Below, in pieces: positions 1-8,621 of a stretch of 64,000 nucleotides of DNA. This DNA comes from Methanomassiliicoccales archaeon (GTDB taxonomy: Archaea; Thermoplasmatota; Thermoplasmata; Methanomassiliicoccales; UBA472), in contig DATKZX010000007.1 of assembly GCA_035527755.1 (NCBI GenBank), positions 42,229 to 106,228 on the forward strand, written 5' to 3'. The stretch's first letter is position 1. Each line of letters opens with the position of its first letter. Under the pieces are notes generated by a model. It saw only the letters and a list, made by a program, of their open reading frames with translations, was not told where the DNA came from and did no database searches. The translations under genes and the position numbers were made by a program.

Positions 1-6
1 ACGCCT

Positions 7-744
7 CTAATCGTTCTCGATCCTAGGCGCCAGCAGGTATTTCACTTGACCATTGCCCGAGGCTATGTCGAACTCCAGTTTGACCGGCAGGTCGTTGCCC
101 AGGTTGATATTGACGTTGGTGCCACTGGGAATGGCCTTGATCATGTTGGAGAAGTAGTCCATTGGGAAAAGGGAGCGGATGCTCTCCGAGCACTGCAGAT
201 CAACCAGAAGGGCCTTGGGCAGTTTTAGACTGACCGAATCGGTATCTCCCTCTGACACCATCTCGAACCCATCGGTGTTGGCCATCAGTGCCACGTGGTC
301 TGAGATGCTCTCGGCGGCCTTGATGCCCCTCTGCAGCTCATCCACGGTGACCGTGATGCGTGCCGGAAGGGTCAGGTTGGGAACTTTGGGGTCGCTCATA
401 CCCTCGGTACTGACAAGGTTCATGCGGCGGGTGATGTTACCCACCATGATGATCAGACGGCCACGCTCTTCGTCCTGGCGCATCTCGATCAGATCTCCTG
501 ATCTGGAGAGTCGAAGAACTTCCTTCAGTTTGTCCAGGTCCAATCCCAGGTCGATCTCAGTGGCGGAGAATTGCTCGAACGCGTCCTTGTTCAAGGTAAG
601 ATCTATCATGGCCACATGCGCGGGGTCCACGGCCTTTAACACAATGCCGCCCTCCCCGATCTTGAACTTGGCTTCATCGATAAGTGTGGATACGACGTCA
701 ACAACCCCTTTGAGGGTCTCTGCTTTTAACTTCGCCTGAAACAT
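7..744 (-). CDS. pcn: DNA polymerase sliding clamp (PCNA)
   Basis: This 245-residue protein is the archaeal PCNA, a homotrimeric ring that encircles DNA and tethers polymerase, ligase and FEN1. The N-terminus (MFQAKLKAETLKGVVD), the DPAHVAMIDL segment and the C-terminal PVKLEFDIASGNGQVKYLLAPRIE are typical, and the length matches the family. An in-frame ATG five codons upstream exists, but the start at 744 fits the family and is preceded by the purine-rich GGAAGGGGA. A TTAATTAA element about 30 bases further upstream may be its TATA box. Confidence 0.97.
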   Translation of the reverse strand: MFQAKLKAETLKGVVDVVSTLIDEAKFKIGEGGIVLKAVDPAHVAMIDLTLNKDAFEQFSATEIDLGLDLDKLKEVLRLSRSGDLIEMRQDEERGRLIIMVGNITRRMNLVSTEGMSDPKVPNLTLPARITVTVDELQRGIKAAESISDHVALMANTDGFEMVSEGDTDSVSLKLPKALLVDLQCSESIRSLFPMDYFSNMIKAIPSGTNVNINLGNDLPVKLEFDIASGNGQVKYLLAPRIEND

Positions 745-1197
745 TGGGTCCCCTTCCACACAGTAAAGTTATGTGTTAATTAAACCTTTTGCGTGGAGGG
801 AAGCTGGCTGAAATTAAAAGGTACAGTGATCATCTGGATTCCTTCGTTGAGGTGCGGTAATGCCGGCCTCGTTTTCTTCATTTATGGTCCTAAGTTCACT
901 CAGAAAGGATAGGACACTCGACCGGGGCATGACGCGCCCTCTCCCGCACACACAAAATCGGAAAGAGGGAAGAATAGCATGGAAAAATTCGAGACAATCT
1001 ATAGGCAGGCAGGGCTGGATTTCCCAGCAGACCGGAGACTCAATAGCGACGTTGATCAAGTGGTACTCGCACCTATCCCTGGAAGACAGGCATGAGATCG
1101 GGAACGCGACGAACTTGATGGGCAGTGTATGATCATCGATCGCCGCGAACCACGAATCAATTTATCAGCTTGGATCGTTGGATCGAACCCGATACGA
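745..1197. other. Intergenic region with possible integrase remnant
   Basis: This 450-base stretch between pcn and a small membrane gene has no intact gene. On the plus strand, about 1050-1132, one frame reads TLIKWYSHLSLEDRHEIGN and then stops. That resembles the C-terminal end of a tyrosine recombinase around its catalytic tyrosine (the family often shows a YxHLSxE pattern). The frame upstream is not convincingly coding, so at most a decayed 3' end is left. Confidence 0.3.
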
Positions 1198-1410
1198 TCA
1201 TTCCTCTCTCAGGTACCCGACGATGATTATGATCGCACCCAAAACCATCAGGATCAGGCCCAATATTTGCATAGATAGTGGCCAGTATGTTTCATGATAT
1301 CTCGAGGCGTAATAATTAATCATGCCCAATCCGCTATAAGATACGAGAAAACCGATAATTACGGTTATGCCGCCTGTCAGGAGGAACTGAGATTTTTTCT
1401 TCCATTTCAT
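1198..1410 (-). CDS. Small two-span membrane protein, unknown function
   Basis: The 70-residue product has a basic N-terminus (MKWKKKSQ) and two hydrophobic segments at about residues 9-30 and 45-66 (MQILGLILMVLGAIIIIVGYL), ending in a charged REE tail. I do not recognise a family. There is no Shine-Dalgarno sequence before the ATG, but an A/T-rich TTTATT element lies about 30 bases upstream, so a leaderless transcript is possible. It sits among integrase-like remnants, so it may belong to an old insertion. Confidence 0.55.
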   Translation of the reverse strand: MKWKKKSQFLLTGGITVIIGFLVSYSGLGMINYYASRYHETYWPLSMQILGLILMVLGAIIIIVGYLREE

Positions 1411-1999
1411 GAGGAAGATTACAAATCGGACTCAGAATAAAACTTTGTGTTCCATTGTAATATCAGAGAAAATCGGATAAGGGAGCCCTCCCCAAATTTA
1501 ATATTAAACCCCTTGAAAAACCCCGTCCGATTATGAAATCTTAACCGGATACTGACCAAGATCGGGTATGATAGAGAATAATGAAGAAAGAGTGGGACAG
1601 CGGAGATGACCGCAAACTGTAGGTTATAAGCAGAGGTGGGGGAACACAATACAAGATATTAGACTGGAGAAGTTCATCGAAATGTTCTACGATCACATGA
1701 GGGCGAATCTCGACTGCGAATTCAAGGACACCTGCCCGACCCGGAAAGACCTCGGGCACGTCCTGGTAATCGTCAAGCAGCGGAACAATGCTGAGTCGTG
1801 GAGCTCCAAAGGATAATGGGCCATTCGTCCGTGGAGATGACGATCCGTTACCTGGGGATCGGGGACGACGACATCAATCACGGCATGACCTTCAGGCCGG
1901 ATTACGCCGGAGGAACAAAATGACGCGATTTTGTACCCTCCGGGTCTTAGCCAGCAAACGTATGTGGAAAATAAACCTTTTCCGCACCATCAGCATGAT
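1411..1999. other. Long region without an intact gene
   Basis: This stretch holds no complete gene that I can support. A plus-strand open frame at 1682-1816 encodes about 44 residues (it includes CEFKDTCPTRKDLGHV) with coding-like character but no recognised family. It is followed immediately by the integrase C-terminal fragment at 1816-1923. The rest is A/T-rich and looks non-coding. Confidence 0.4.
1816..1923 (+). pseudogene. Tyrosine recombinase C-terminal fragment
   Basis: A 35-residue open frame begins MGHSSVEMTIRYLGIGDDD. This matches the end of tyrosine recombinases of the XerA/phage integrase type: the (L/M)GHSS box with its catalytic histidine region, followed nine residues later by the nucleophilic tyrosine in RYL. 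The rest of the catalytic domain is missing; the frame directly upstream ends in TAA at 1814 and does not read as integrase. It is therefore a remnant, probably of an integrated element whose body has been lost. Confidence 0.55.
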
Positions 2000-2305
2000 T
2001 CAGTATTCACGCCAGGAGTGGCTGCAGGAGACGCATCGGAATATTTTGGTTTCGGGCTCATCGGCCGCGCGGGTCTGTCTCAATACCCAAAAAGCTTCAA
2101 GATGTCCGCACTTGGGACATTCTGTCCGAGTACGGGGCAAAGTAGGAGCGTTGCCTTCGATTACGGTCATCTCCTTTTCCTTTCCACTGGTGGTGAAACA
2201 TACCGGTTCACCGGTCTTGGTGACCTCACAACCACATATCGGGTTTCTGCATATGAAAGCACCTTTATCGGGCTTCATAATGCTTCTGCACTTAGGACAA
2301 AACAT
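2000..2305 (-). CDS. tfs: Transcription factor S (TFIIS/Rpb9-like)
   Basis: This 101-residue protein is archaeal TFS, which binds RNA polymerase and stimulates transcript cleavage so that backtracked complexes can restart. The N-terminal zinc ribbon (CPKC, then CRNPICGC) is followed by a C-terminal TFIIS-type ribbon (ECPKCGH and FRCVSCSHSW). The acidic ADEPET loop between its cysteine pairs is the part that reaches the polymerase active site. A TTTTTTATAGACC element on the minus strand, about 35 bases upstream, is a good TATA box; no Shine-Dalgarno sequence is seen. Confidence 0.95.
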   Translation of the reverse strand: MFCPKCRSIMKPDKGAFICRNPICGCEVTKTGEPVCFTTSGKEKEMTVIEGNAPTLPRTRTECPKCGHLEAFWVLRQTRAADEPETKIFRCVSCSHSWREY

Positions 2306-2361
2306 TTAATTCTCGCCGAAGTCCCACAAAATCTAGGTCTATAAAAAAGTATTCTGCGGAC

Positions 2362-3264
2362 CTAAATGAACTTCCAATCGCCTGGCTTGATGTTTTTACC
2401 TTTTCCGCTATTTTTCCCAGAGCGCTTTGCAAGCCCGGCGACGTTGCGGTGTATTTGCTCCTCTTCCGGTTCCTCGCCCTCATCGTACCACTGTTCTCCC
2501 TTTCCGGCATACTCCTCAGCGAAGCCGTTGTCGGAGACAGTGTTCACGTCCTTCATGTCCGAGAAACGAATGACCTTCTGTTCCGCCCTGGCCCGGGGAG
2601 CTCTGGCGGCGACAGGCCGTCCGCCCTTCACTGGTTTTTCCGGCTCAGGAGAGGCTTTCTCTCCGCCGCCTACGACCACCGTCATGGAGTTGCCGCCGTG
2701 CCTTGCCACGTAGTTCAGCTCCAGGCGGGACTGCTCCGCCATGATGCCACCGATATAAGCGAATGCGGCAGTTATGATGTAAACGTCCATGCGCACTCCG
2801 GTGGCGATCTGGATGGTATCTATGAACGATGTCAGGTACATCTGTGCGAAGACGATGTACGGTGCCAGTAGCGGGACCAGGTCCCCTAGGTTGTTTAGGA
2901 TGGCGGTCGGTGTCCAATCCACCCCCAAGATGACCGTGGGCAGGATCCCACTGTCCACTAGGCTGGAGATGGCGAAGATGACCGTTAGGGGGACCAGGGC
3001 GGCCAGGACTCCTTTCCAGGGCTTTCCCGCTCGGCGGCCACCGACGAAACCGGCGACCATCTGCCCGAAAACCGGCAACCACCATAATAAAATCGTCAGC
3101 ACAAAGGAGTACTTCACCGCGCTCCAAAAGCTGAAAGGTACCTTGAGATCTTGGAACTTCTTGATCTCCTCGTCCTCATAGACCTCTGATAGGCGGTATA
3201 CCCCGCGGTCAATGAGAGTATTGGTGATCTCATCGTCCTCATCGGCGCTCCGCCTAAATACCAT
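2362..3264 (-). CDS. Conserved multi-span membrane protein
   Basis: The 300-residue product has an acidic N-terminal region and then about four hydrophobic segments between residues 45 and 190, among them LTILLWWLPVFGQMVAGFVG and ITAAFAYIGGIMA. The C-terminal 110 residues are hydrophilic and charged, presumably cytoplasmic. The GGRRAGKPWKG loop recurs in archaeal membrane proteins of unknown role. The ATG at 3264 has a GGTGAT motif five bases upstream; an in-frame TTG 11 codons earlier is less likely. Function is unknown. Confidence 0.75.
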   Translation of the reverse strand: MVFRRSADEDDEITNTLIDRGVYRLSEVYEDEEIKKFQDLKVPFSFWSAVKYSFVLTILLWWLPVFGQMVAGFVGGRRAGKPWKGVLAALVPLTVIFAISSLVDSGILPTVILGVDWTPTAILNNLGDLVPLLAPYIVFAQMYLTSFIDTIQIATGVRMDVYIITAAFAYIGGIMAEQSRLELNYVARHGGNSMTVVVGGGEKASPEPEKPVKGGRPVAARAPRARAEQKVIRFSDMKDVNTVSDNGFAEEYAGKGEQWYDEGEEPEEEQIHRNVAGLAKRSGKNSGKGKNIKPGDWKFI

Positions 3265-3354
3265 CCCATCACCTTCGGTCGGACAGTCGTCCGACAATTA
3301 CATTATGGCAGGGATACTATAAATCACTTCTTCTGGAAAAACGGGGGGCCAGTG

Positions 3355-3711
3355 TCATCTAGGAATGTATCCGCTCATGCCATACATCCTCAATGCGCTC
3401 TTGGTGCTCTCCGGGGTTATACGATTTGGCATGGTGGCATATTTCATTATGTCCTCGATGGGATATTCCAAGAAGGACGAGAGGAGCGTTAGCCGTTTCA
3501 AGGGGAAGGCCTGCTTTCCCTGCATGATCTGCACCACTCCCCATCCGGGATGCACCCTCGATCGATAACCCAGTCGGCGTCCTAGTTCGTTCACCGAACC
3601 CGCCTTTTCGATCCCCATCTTTATAAGTTGCACTCTAAAGCCTGAGTTAAGCCAAATCTTCTCACGTTGGACCGGCCGTCTCATTCCAAAGGCAACGGCT
3701 AGCTCGCCCAT
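3355..3711 (-). CDS. Helix-turn-helix-like protein
   Basis: The 118-residue basic protein has a central segment (GSVNELGRRLGYRSR) that looks like a helix-turn-helix, and a second helix-rich part (FPLKRLTLLSSFLEYPIEDIMKY). Similar small proteins occur in euryarchaea, but I cannot name a function. It is divergent from the YjbQ gene, and the palindrome at 3746-3757 lies between them, so autoregulation or control of its neighbour is conceivable. Confidence 0.65.
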   Translation of the reverse strand: MGELAVAFGMRRPVQREKIWLNSGFRVQLIKMGIEKAGSVNELGRRLGYRSRVHPGWGVVQIMQGKQAFPLKRLTLLSSFLEYPIEDIMKYATMPNRITPESTKSALRMYGMSGYIPR

Positions 3712-3745
3712 AACAAAATATCATCCTTCACGATATTAAACAATG

Positions 3746-3757
3746 ATGTTCGAACAT
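3746..3757. promoter_or_regulatory. Perfect 12 bp palindrome in a divergent promoter region
   Basis: ATGTTCGAACAT is a perfect dyad between the divergent HTH-like gene (start 3711) and YjbQ (start 3828). Its position fits an operator, possibly for the HTH-like protein itself. The binding protein is inferred only. Confidence 0.3.
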
Positions 3758-3793
3758 TCGTCTTTCCTGACAGTTCTACTTCCACCAAAAATG

Positions 3794-3802
3794 GTATATA
3801 TG
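3794..3802 (+). promoter_or_regulatory. TATA box for YjbQ gene
   Basis: GTATATATG lies 28-34 bases upstream of the ATG at 3828. With no Shine-Dalgarno motif between them, the transcript probably begins at or next to the start codon. Confidence 0.5.
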
Positions 3803-3827
3803 AATTTGGAGTAGCCTGAATGAGCAG

Positions 3828-4247
3828 ATGGTAACGTTTCGTAGGTTAGCTACCATAGGAACCAAAGGCGAGGGTGATGTCGTAGACATAACCGAGCTAG
3901 TGGAGAAAACGGTCGCGGAATCGGGCATGCGGCAGGGCGTGGCCATAGCATTCACGCCCCATTCTACCGCCGCTGTAGTGACCATAGAGAACGAGCCAGG
4001 TCTGAGAGAGGATCTCTCTCGAGCCTTACAGAGAAACTTTCCATCTGACATCGAATATCAGCACCATCTTCGCTGGGGGGACGGAAACGGGCACTCGCAT
4101 GTGCGCTCAACGTTCCTAGGTGCCTCGGTATCCCTGCCCTTCGATGAAGGGCGCCTTGAAATGGGACGATGGCAGCAAGTAGCGCTTTTGGAGCTGGACG
4201 TCCATGAACGGCAACGAGAGTTGATAGTGCAGTTGCTGGGCGAATAA
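3828..4247 (+). CDS. YjbQ family protein (UPF0047)
   Basis: The 139-residue product matches the YjbQ/UPF0047 family over its full length. Family hallmarks include the FTPHSTAAVVTIENEPGL segment, the DGNGHSHVRSTFLG segment and the terminal LLELDVHERQRELIVQ. Bacterial members can form thiamine phosphate from the pyrimidine and thiazole precursors as a side activity; the physiological role is uncertain. The two conserved histidine-containing loops are intact. The gene is followed 25 bases later by a beta-CASP nuclease gene and may share its transcript. Confidence 0.9.
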   Translation: MVTFRRLATIGTKGEGDVVDITELVEKTVAESGMRQGVAIAFTPHSTAAVVTIENEPGLREDLSRALQRNFPSDIEYQHHLRWGDGNGHSHVRSTFLGASVSLPFDEGRLEMGRWQQVALLELDVHERQRELIVQLLGE

Positions 4248-4272
4248 TTACGATCAAAGAGGTTGAAATAAT

Positions 4273-5511
4273 ATGAAATTGAAATTCTTAGGCGGCGCCG
4301 AAATGGTTGGCAAGCTAGGTATGCTTGTCGAAAACCAGGGCGCCAATATATTGTTCGAGTACGGTCTCCGTCTGGTCAAGAAGGAACCTCCGGAGTTCCC
4401 GTTGCCGGCCCCAAAGGTCGAAGGGGTGTTCATCACCCATTCCCATCTGGACCACAGCGGTGCAGTGCCATTACTGGTCCAACAGCAGGATTGCGACGTC
4501 TATTGCAACGATCTGACCATGGAGGTCGCCTCTCTGCTGTTCCGGGACTCCATCAAGATCGCCAAGTCTGAGGATTATAGTCATATCCTGCGTTACACCG
4601 AAAACGATGTCCGCCGTACTTTGGAGAACTTCAAGTTCATTGCTCCAGGGGACACTCATTCCATCGCTGGGATGGAGGTGCGGGCGCACTCCGCAGGGCA
4701 TATTCCCGGGGCGCAGATGTACGAGATAAAGGGAGAGTCGACCACCCTGTTCACTGGCGACCTGCACACTCAGAGCACCTGGCTCACCCACGGAGCGAAA
4801 CCGGTCAAGTGTGACAACCTGGTCATCGAGGCCACCTACGCCGGTCGAAATCATCCACCTCGAAAGAATAGCGAAGCCCTTTTGATCCAGAAGGTACGCG
4901 AGGTGGTCGAGCGGGGAGGCACGGCCATCATACCATGCTTTGCCGTCGGACGAATGCAGGAGGTCATGTTGATCCTCAAGGACCTCAACTATGATATGTG
5001 GGTGGATGGAATGGGAAAGGTCGTCAACGGCATGTACTTGGATTATCCGAACTATCTGCGCAACGTCAAGGACTTCAAGATGGCCAGGCGCAAGTTCCAG
5101 CCTGTGCGGTCCGCCCCCGCCAGAGATAGGGCACGAAGGGGACAGGTGATCATCACTACCAGCGGCATGCTTGACGGAGGTCCGGTGCTGCACTACCTGG
5201 ACGATCAAAAGGACAATTCCAAGAGCGCGGTCATGATGACCGGGTATCAGGCCGAGAACTCCAATGGCCGAATGCTGTTGGAGAAGGGAGTGATAGAGAC
5301 TCCGAAGGGAATTTCCAAGATCCAGTGCGAGGTCATGACCTTCGATCTGTCCGCTCACGCCGACCACGACGAGCTGTTGAGCTTCATCAAAGGTTGCCAG
5401 CCAGAAAAAGTGGTGCTGATGCACTCCGACAACCGCGAAGAGCTGGCCCAGGACCTGGAAGGGGATTATGAAGTGTTCATGCCCCAGAGCGGTAACTGGT
5501 TCGAGGTCTGA
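4273..5511 (+). CDS. Beta-CASP metallo-beta-lactamase ribonuclease
   Basis: This 412-residue protein has the metallo-beta-lactamase core followed by an inserted beta-CASP domain, as in archaeal CPSF-like RNases. The zinc motif THSHLDHSG is at residues 55-63, the motif 3 histidine is in SAGHIPGAQ, and the motif 4 aspartate is in FTGDLHTQ. Beta-CASP segments follow as IEATYAGR, PCFAVGRMQE and LSAHADHDE. There is no N-terminal KH region, so it resembles the shorter aCPSF2 type rather than aCPSF1. It probably trims or degrades RNA. Motif 1 reads FEYG rather than the more common DxG. Confidence 0.9.
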   Translation: MKLKFLGGAEMVGKLGMLVENQGANILFEYGLRLVKKEPPEFPLPAPKVEGVFITHSHLDHSGAVPLLVQQQDCDVYCNDLTMEVASLLFRDSIKIAKSEDYSHILRYTENDVRRTLENFKFIAPGDTHSIAGMEVRAHSAGHIPGAQMYEIKGESTTLFTGDLHTQSTWLTHGAKPVKCDNLVIEATYAGRNHPPRKNSEALLIQKVREVVERGGTAIIPCFAVGRMQEVMLILKDLNYDMWVDGMGKVVNGMYLDYPNYLRNVKDFKMARRKFQPVRSAPARDRARRGQVIITTSGMLDGGPVLHYLDDQKDNSKSAVMMTGYQAENSNGRMLLEKGVIETPKGISKIQCEVMTFDLSAHADHDELLSFIKGCQPEKVVLMHSDNREELAQDLEGDYEVFMPQSGNWFEV

Positions 5512-5548
5512 GACGAGCTTTGATATCGGTTAAAGGAGATTGAGGAGC

Positions 5549-6364
5549 ATGGACCTCATCGACCTTTATCTCCAGGAGGATCTGGGGGAAGGGGACATAA
5601 CCTCCCTGGCCTTGGTAGACGACCGTACAGGCCGGGCGATCATCACCTCTGGTGAGGACGGGGTCATCGCCGGTGTCGAGGAGGCCATCGAGGTCTTTCG
5701 AAGGACAGGCTGCACCTGCCATGCACTGGCGGACGACGGTGCGCGCGTCGTTAAAGGCCAAGAGGTTCTGGAGGTGCTCGGTCCCTGGAAGGGGATACTG
5801 GCTGGGGAGCGGTTATCTCTCAATATCATCATGCGTATGAGCGGCATCGCCACCCTCACGCGGCAGGTGGTGGAATCATGCCACAAGGCAAACCCCAACG
5901 TGGTCATAGCCGCCACCCGCAAGACCACGCCAGGATTCCGTCGATATGAGAAAAAGGCGGTACGTCTGGGTGGAGGGGACCCGCACCGTTTCAGACTGGA
6001 CGATGCTTTTCTGATCAAGGACAACCACCTGACGGTGGTCGGCGGGGTCTTCCGTGCAGTACGGAAGGCGCAGGCCTATTCCTTCGGCAAGAAGGTGGAA
6101 ATTGAAGTTGAGTCGCTGGAGCAGGCCCAGGAAGCTGCTCGGGCCTCGGCCGATATCATCATGTTGGACAACATGACCCCCTCCCAGGCCAAGGAATGCT
6201 ACATCGCCATCAAGGCCATAGAGAGCAGGATCAAGGTCGAGGTCAGCGGAGGTATCACTCCGCAGAAAGCCAAGGAATACGCGCATTACGCCGACATCAT
6301 CTCGTTAGGAGCGCTTACCCATTCGGCCGCATCCGTTCACTTCTCGCTGCACATAGTGGAATGA
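5549..6364 (+). CDS. nadC: Nicotinate-nucleotide pyrophosphorylase (carboxylating)
   Basis: NadC converts quinolinate and PRPP to nicotinate mononucleotide, CO2 and pyrophosphate in NAD biosynthesis. The 271-residue length is normal. Active-site segments include AATRKTTPGFRRYEKKAV, HRFRLDDAFLIKDNH, EVES, MLDNM and VEVSGGI. The ATG at 5549 has GAGGAG four bases upstream; a TTG three codons earlier is less likely. Its stop abuts that of the convergent zinc-ribbon membrane gene. Confidence 0.95.
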   Translation: MDLIDLYLQEDLGEGDITSLALVDDRTGRAIITSGEDGVIAGVEEAIEVFRRTGCTCHALADDGARVVKGQEVLEVLGPWKGILAGERLSLNIIMRMSGIATLTRQVVESCHKANPNVVIAATRKTTPGFRRYEKKAVRLGGGDPHRFRLDDAFLIKDNHLTVVGGVFRAVRKAQAYSFGKKVEIEVESLEQAQEAARASADIIMLDNMTPSQAKECYIAIKAIESRIKVEVSGGITPQKAKEYAHYADIISLGALTHSAASVHFSLHIVE

Positions 6365-6808
6365 TCAGTAGCGTTTAGGCACATTCCCCTGGCGGTTATG
6401 TTCTTCAGCACATCGGTAGGCGTCGACCACCTGTATGACGAAGAAGACCAGGTAGATGACGATAGCAATCAAGGACCACCACACGAAATCGAAAGGGTTC
6501 TCCATCGTGATAAAGAACAATCCTGGAGCGAAGGAAAGGCCGACCAGGGACATCAGTATTATGATGGCGATGCCCCTCATCACCCTACCGACATATATCT
6601 GTCCCACTCCAGGTAACAATAGGGACAGAATGACGGCAATTATCGGGTCCTTGCGGTCCACCGCCCAGGTGTACGTCACGTTATTAACGTAAGGGTTTGC
6701 CGACTCCTGATGCAGTCCGGCGTATCCCGTGGCAGACGGTGCACCGCAGCGATCGCAGAACGATCCCCCCTCCCTGATCTGATTTCCGCACTTGGAACAG
6801 TAAGACAT
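6365..6808 (-). CDS. Zinc-ribbon membrane protein (TM2-like)
   Basis: The 147-residue protein starts with a zinc ribbon (CSKCGNQIREGGSFCDRCG, cysteines at 4, 7, 18, 21). After a linker come two or three hydrophobic spans, the first including LSLLLPGVGQIYVGR, which resembles the TM2-domain motif. Archaeal proteins of this layout are common and mostly uncharacterised. It ends next to nadC on the opposite strand. Confidence 0.8.
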   Translation of the reverse strand: MSYCSKCGNQIREGGSFCDRCGAPSATGYAGLHQESANPYVNNVTYTWAVDRKDPIIAVILSLLLPGVGQIYVGRVMRGIAIIILMSLVGLSFAPGLFFITMENPFDFVWWSLIAIVIYLVFFVIQVVDAYRCAEEHNRQGNVPKRY

Positions 6809-6890
6809 CCTTCCTCCCTATAGAGAAAACATCAATCACGTAAATCATCATTTCGAAAGTGTTTTATCATCGTCGATCACTGGGCGGTCC

Positions 6891-7070
6891 ATGGACTTCG
6901 AGAAGTATGAATGCCAGTTCTGCGGTCGACCGGCCAAGCAGTACGTGTTCGCCGCCATGGTCTGTGAGAGCGAGGAATGCGTGGATAAGGCCCGGGAGGA
7001 ACGAGGCGGTCCTGGTGGCCATATGAAAGCCAAGGTCCATGGCGACATCGTGGACATCAAGGACGATTGA
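6891..7070 (+). CDS. Small protein with CxxC and paired cysteines (59 aa)
   Basis: The 59-residue frame begins MDFEKYECQFCGRPAKQYV and contains CQFC plus a second cysteine pair in CESEECVDKARE, spaced like a treble-clef or zinc-ribbon fold. It ends in a hydrophilic tail. The start follows an A/T-rich stretch, and the stop lies 14 bases before the chosen start of the radical SAM gene, so the two may be co-transcribed. Cysteine spacing and codon use make it a plausible real gene. Function is unknown. Confidence 0.6.
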   Translation: MDFEKYECQFCGRPAKQYVFAAMVCESEECVDKAREERGGPGGHMKAKVHGDIVDIKDD

Positions 7071-7084
7071 TATACTCAGGGAAT

Positions 7085-7825
7085 ATGATTAATAGCCCCC
7101 TGCTCCCATCATCCTTCCGGATGCTCGCCAGGATAGTTGGATTCGCTAAGACCTCATTGCTTGACTGGGATGGCATGGTGGCCACCACGATATATCTTCA
7201 GGGATGCAATCTTCGTTGCCCCTTCTGCCACAATGTCGACCTATTGTCCACCAACGCCGAGGTGGACGAGATTCCATGGGGATCGATCGAGGAATATCTT
7301 CTGGAAAACATCGATTTCCTGGACGGGGTCGTCATTACCGGTGGAGAACCTACTCTGAACGAAGACCTTCCCGAGCTGATCTCCAGGGTCAGAGCATTGG
7401 GTCTCAAGGTCAAATTGGACACCAATGGTACCAACCCGGAAATGCTGGACGACCTGATCAAGGCCGGCCTTCTCGATTTTGTGGCCATGGACCTCAAGGG
7501 ACCGTTAGACCTCAAATATGACCAGCTGTGCGGTGCCTCCGTGGACCTGGTGGCGATCAAGAGCTCCATCAATACGATCATGACCTCAGGCATCGATTAC
7601 GAGTTCCGCACCACTGTGGTGCCGCATCACCTGAACGCCCAGGACATAGAGCGCATGGCCGCTTTCATCGGCGGAGCCAAGAAGTATGCGCTTCAGCAGT
7701 TCAGGAACGAACGGACCCTGGACCCCCGTTTGAGCAAGGTCGATCCGTACGGTGAAGGCGTGATCCTTGGAATGGGTGAGATCGCTCGCAAGTACGTCCG
7801 CAAGGTGGTATTGCGCGGAATTTGA
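7085..7825 (+). CDS. nrdG: NrdG-type anaerobic ribonucleotide reductase activase (radical SAM)
   Basis: This 246-residue radical SAM protein shows GFAKTSLLDWDG, the QGCNLRCPFCHN cluster-binding motif (CxxxCxxC) and VITGGEPTL. These match archaeal activating enzymes that install the glycyl radical on class III ribonucleotide reductase. The partner NrdD is not in the window. An ATG at 7121 would give an N-terminus closer to the family, but has no ribosome-binding site; 7085 follows CAGGGA. A related activase with another glycyl-radical target cannot be excluded. Confidence 0.85.
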   Translation: MINSPLLPSSFRMLARIVGFAKTSLLDWDGMVATTIYLQGCNLRCPFCHNVDLLSTNAEVDEIPWGSIEEYLLENIDFLDGVVITGGEPTLNEDLPELISRVRALGLKVKLDTNGTNPEMLDDLIKAGLLDFVAMDLKGPLDLKYDQLCGASVDLVAIKSSINTIMTSGIDYEFRTTVVPHHLNAQDIERMAAFIGGAKKYALQQFRNERTLDPRLSKVDPYGEGVILGMGEIARKYVRKVVLRGI

Positions 7826-7900
7826 TAAATGTCCAAGGAGATTTTAATATCTGGTAAGGTCATGGAACCTCGTTCGGCCACGAGGTCCGGGGGAAACACG

Positions 7901-8617
7901 ATGGAAGCAGGCGACAGCAGGCTCAAGACATACATAGAAGGGTTCGATCGCATCCTTGAAGGTGGAATACCGCAAGGGCACATAGTGCTGGTTGCCGGCA
8001 CGCCCGGGACTATGAAATCGTCCATAACCTATTACATGCTCTACAATCATGCCATGGAATCGGAACGGACCTCCGTTTACGTGACACTGGAGCAAAGCCG
8101 GGAAAGCTTGATGCGACAGATGGAAAAGATGGGCATGAACAATGAAAAGGTCAAGGACCAGTTGCATGTGCTGGACCTGGGCATCATCCGCAAGAAGCTC
8201 AAAGAGATCGCTGGCGGAACGTCGTGGTTGCATGTGTTCAAGACCTACATCTCCAATCTGAAGCAGAACCTGGACTTCGACATGCTGGTCATTGATTCCA
8301 TGGAAGTGCTGGAGACGATGGCGGAGATACGCAATCGCCGCACCGACCTCTTTTATTTCTTTGAATGGCTGCACGACCTAGGGGTCACGGTCTTCCTCAT
8401 ATCGGAAAGTTCTGCTGATCGTCTGATCGAAGGTAAGTTCGATGAAGGATACCTATCCGACGGCATCATCACATTGAAGATGCAGGTCGTCCGGGACGTG
8501 GAGATGCAAAGACGTATCCGCTGCGTGAAAATGAGAGAGACCAACCACGATCCTTCCTACTACTCTCTCCTATACAACAACGGTCATTTCCAAGTGACGC
8601 GGGTCATAAGTGAGTGA
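7901..8617 (+). CDS. KaiC-like RecA-superfamily ATPase, first of three
   Basis: This 238-residue single-domain KaiC/RAD55-like ATPase has Walker A GTPGTMKSS at residues 33-41 and Walker B in DMLVIDS. The glycine that normally precedes the Walker A lysine is methionine. The start at 7901 gives the same length and N-terminal alignment (SRLKTYIEGFD) as the third paralogue (DRVKTYIHNFD). An earlier in-frame ATG at 7829 directly after nrdG would add 24 residues; a TTTTAATAT element at about 7844-7852 favours the later start. Such ATPases often serve signalling or motility; the role here is unknown. Confidence 0.85.
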   Translation: MEAGDSRLKTYIEGFDRILEGGIPQGHIVLVAGTPGTMKSSITYYMLYNHAMESERTSVYVTLEQSRESLMRQMEKMGMNNEKVKDQLHVLDLGIIRKKLKEIAGGTSWLHVFKTYISNLKQNLDFDMLVIDSMEVLETMAEIRNRRTDLFYFFEWLHDLGVTVFLISESSADRLIEGKFDEGYLSDGIITLKMQVVRDVEMQRRIRCVKMRETNHDPSYYSLLYNNGHFQVTRVISE

Positions 8618-8621
8618 TCCC

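Noticed and set aside
4471..5424. A 317-codon open frame antisense to the beta-CASP nuclease gene
   Set aside because: The opposite strand carries clear catalytic motifs in the correct order; the antisense frame has none.
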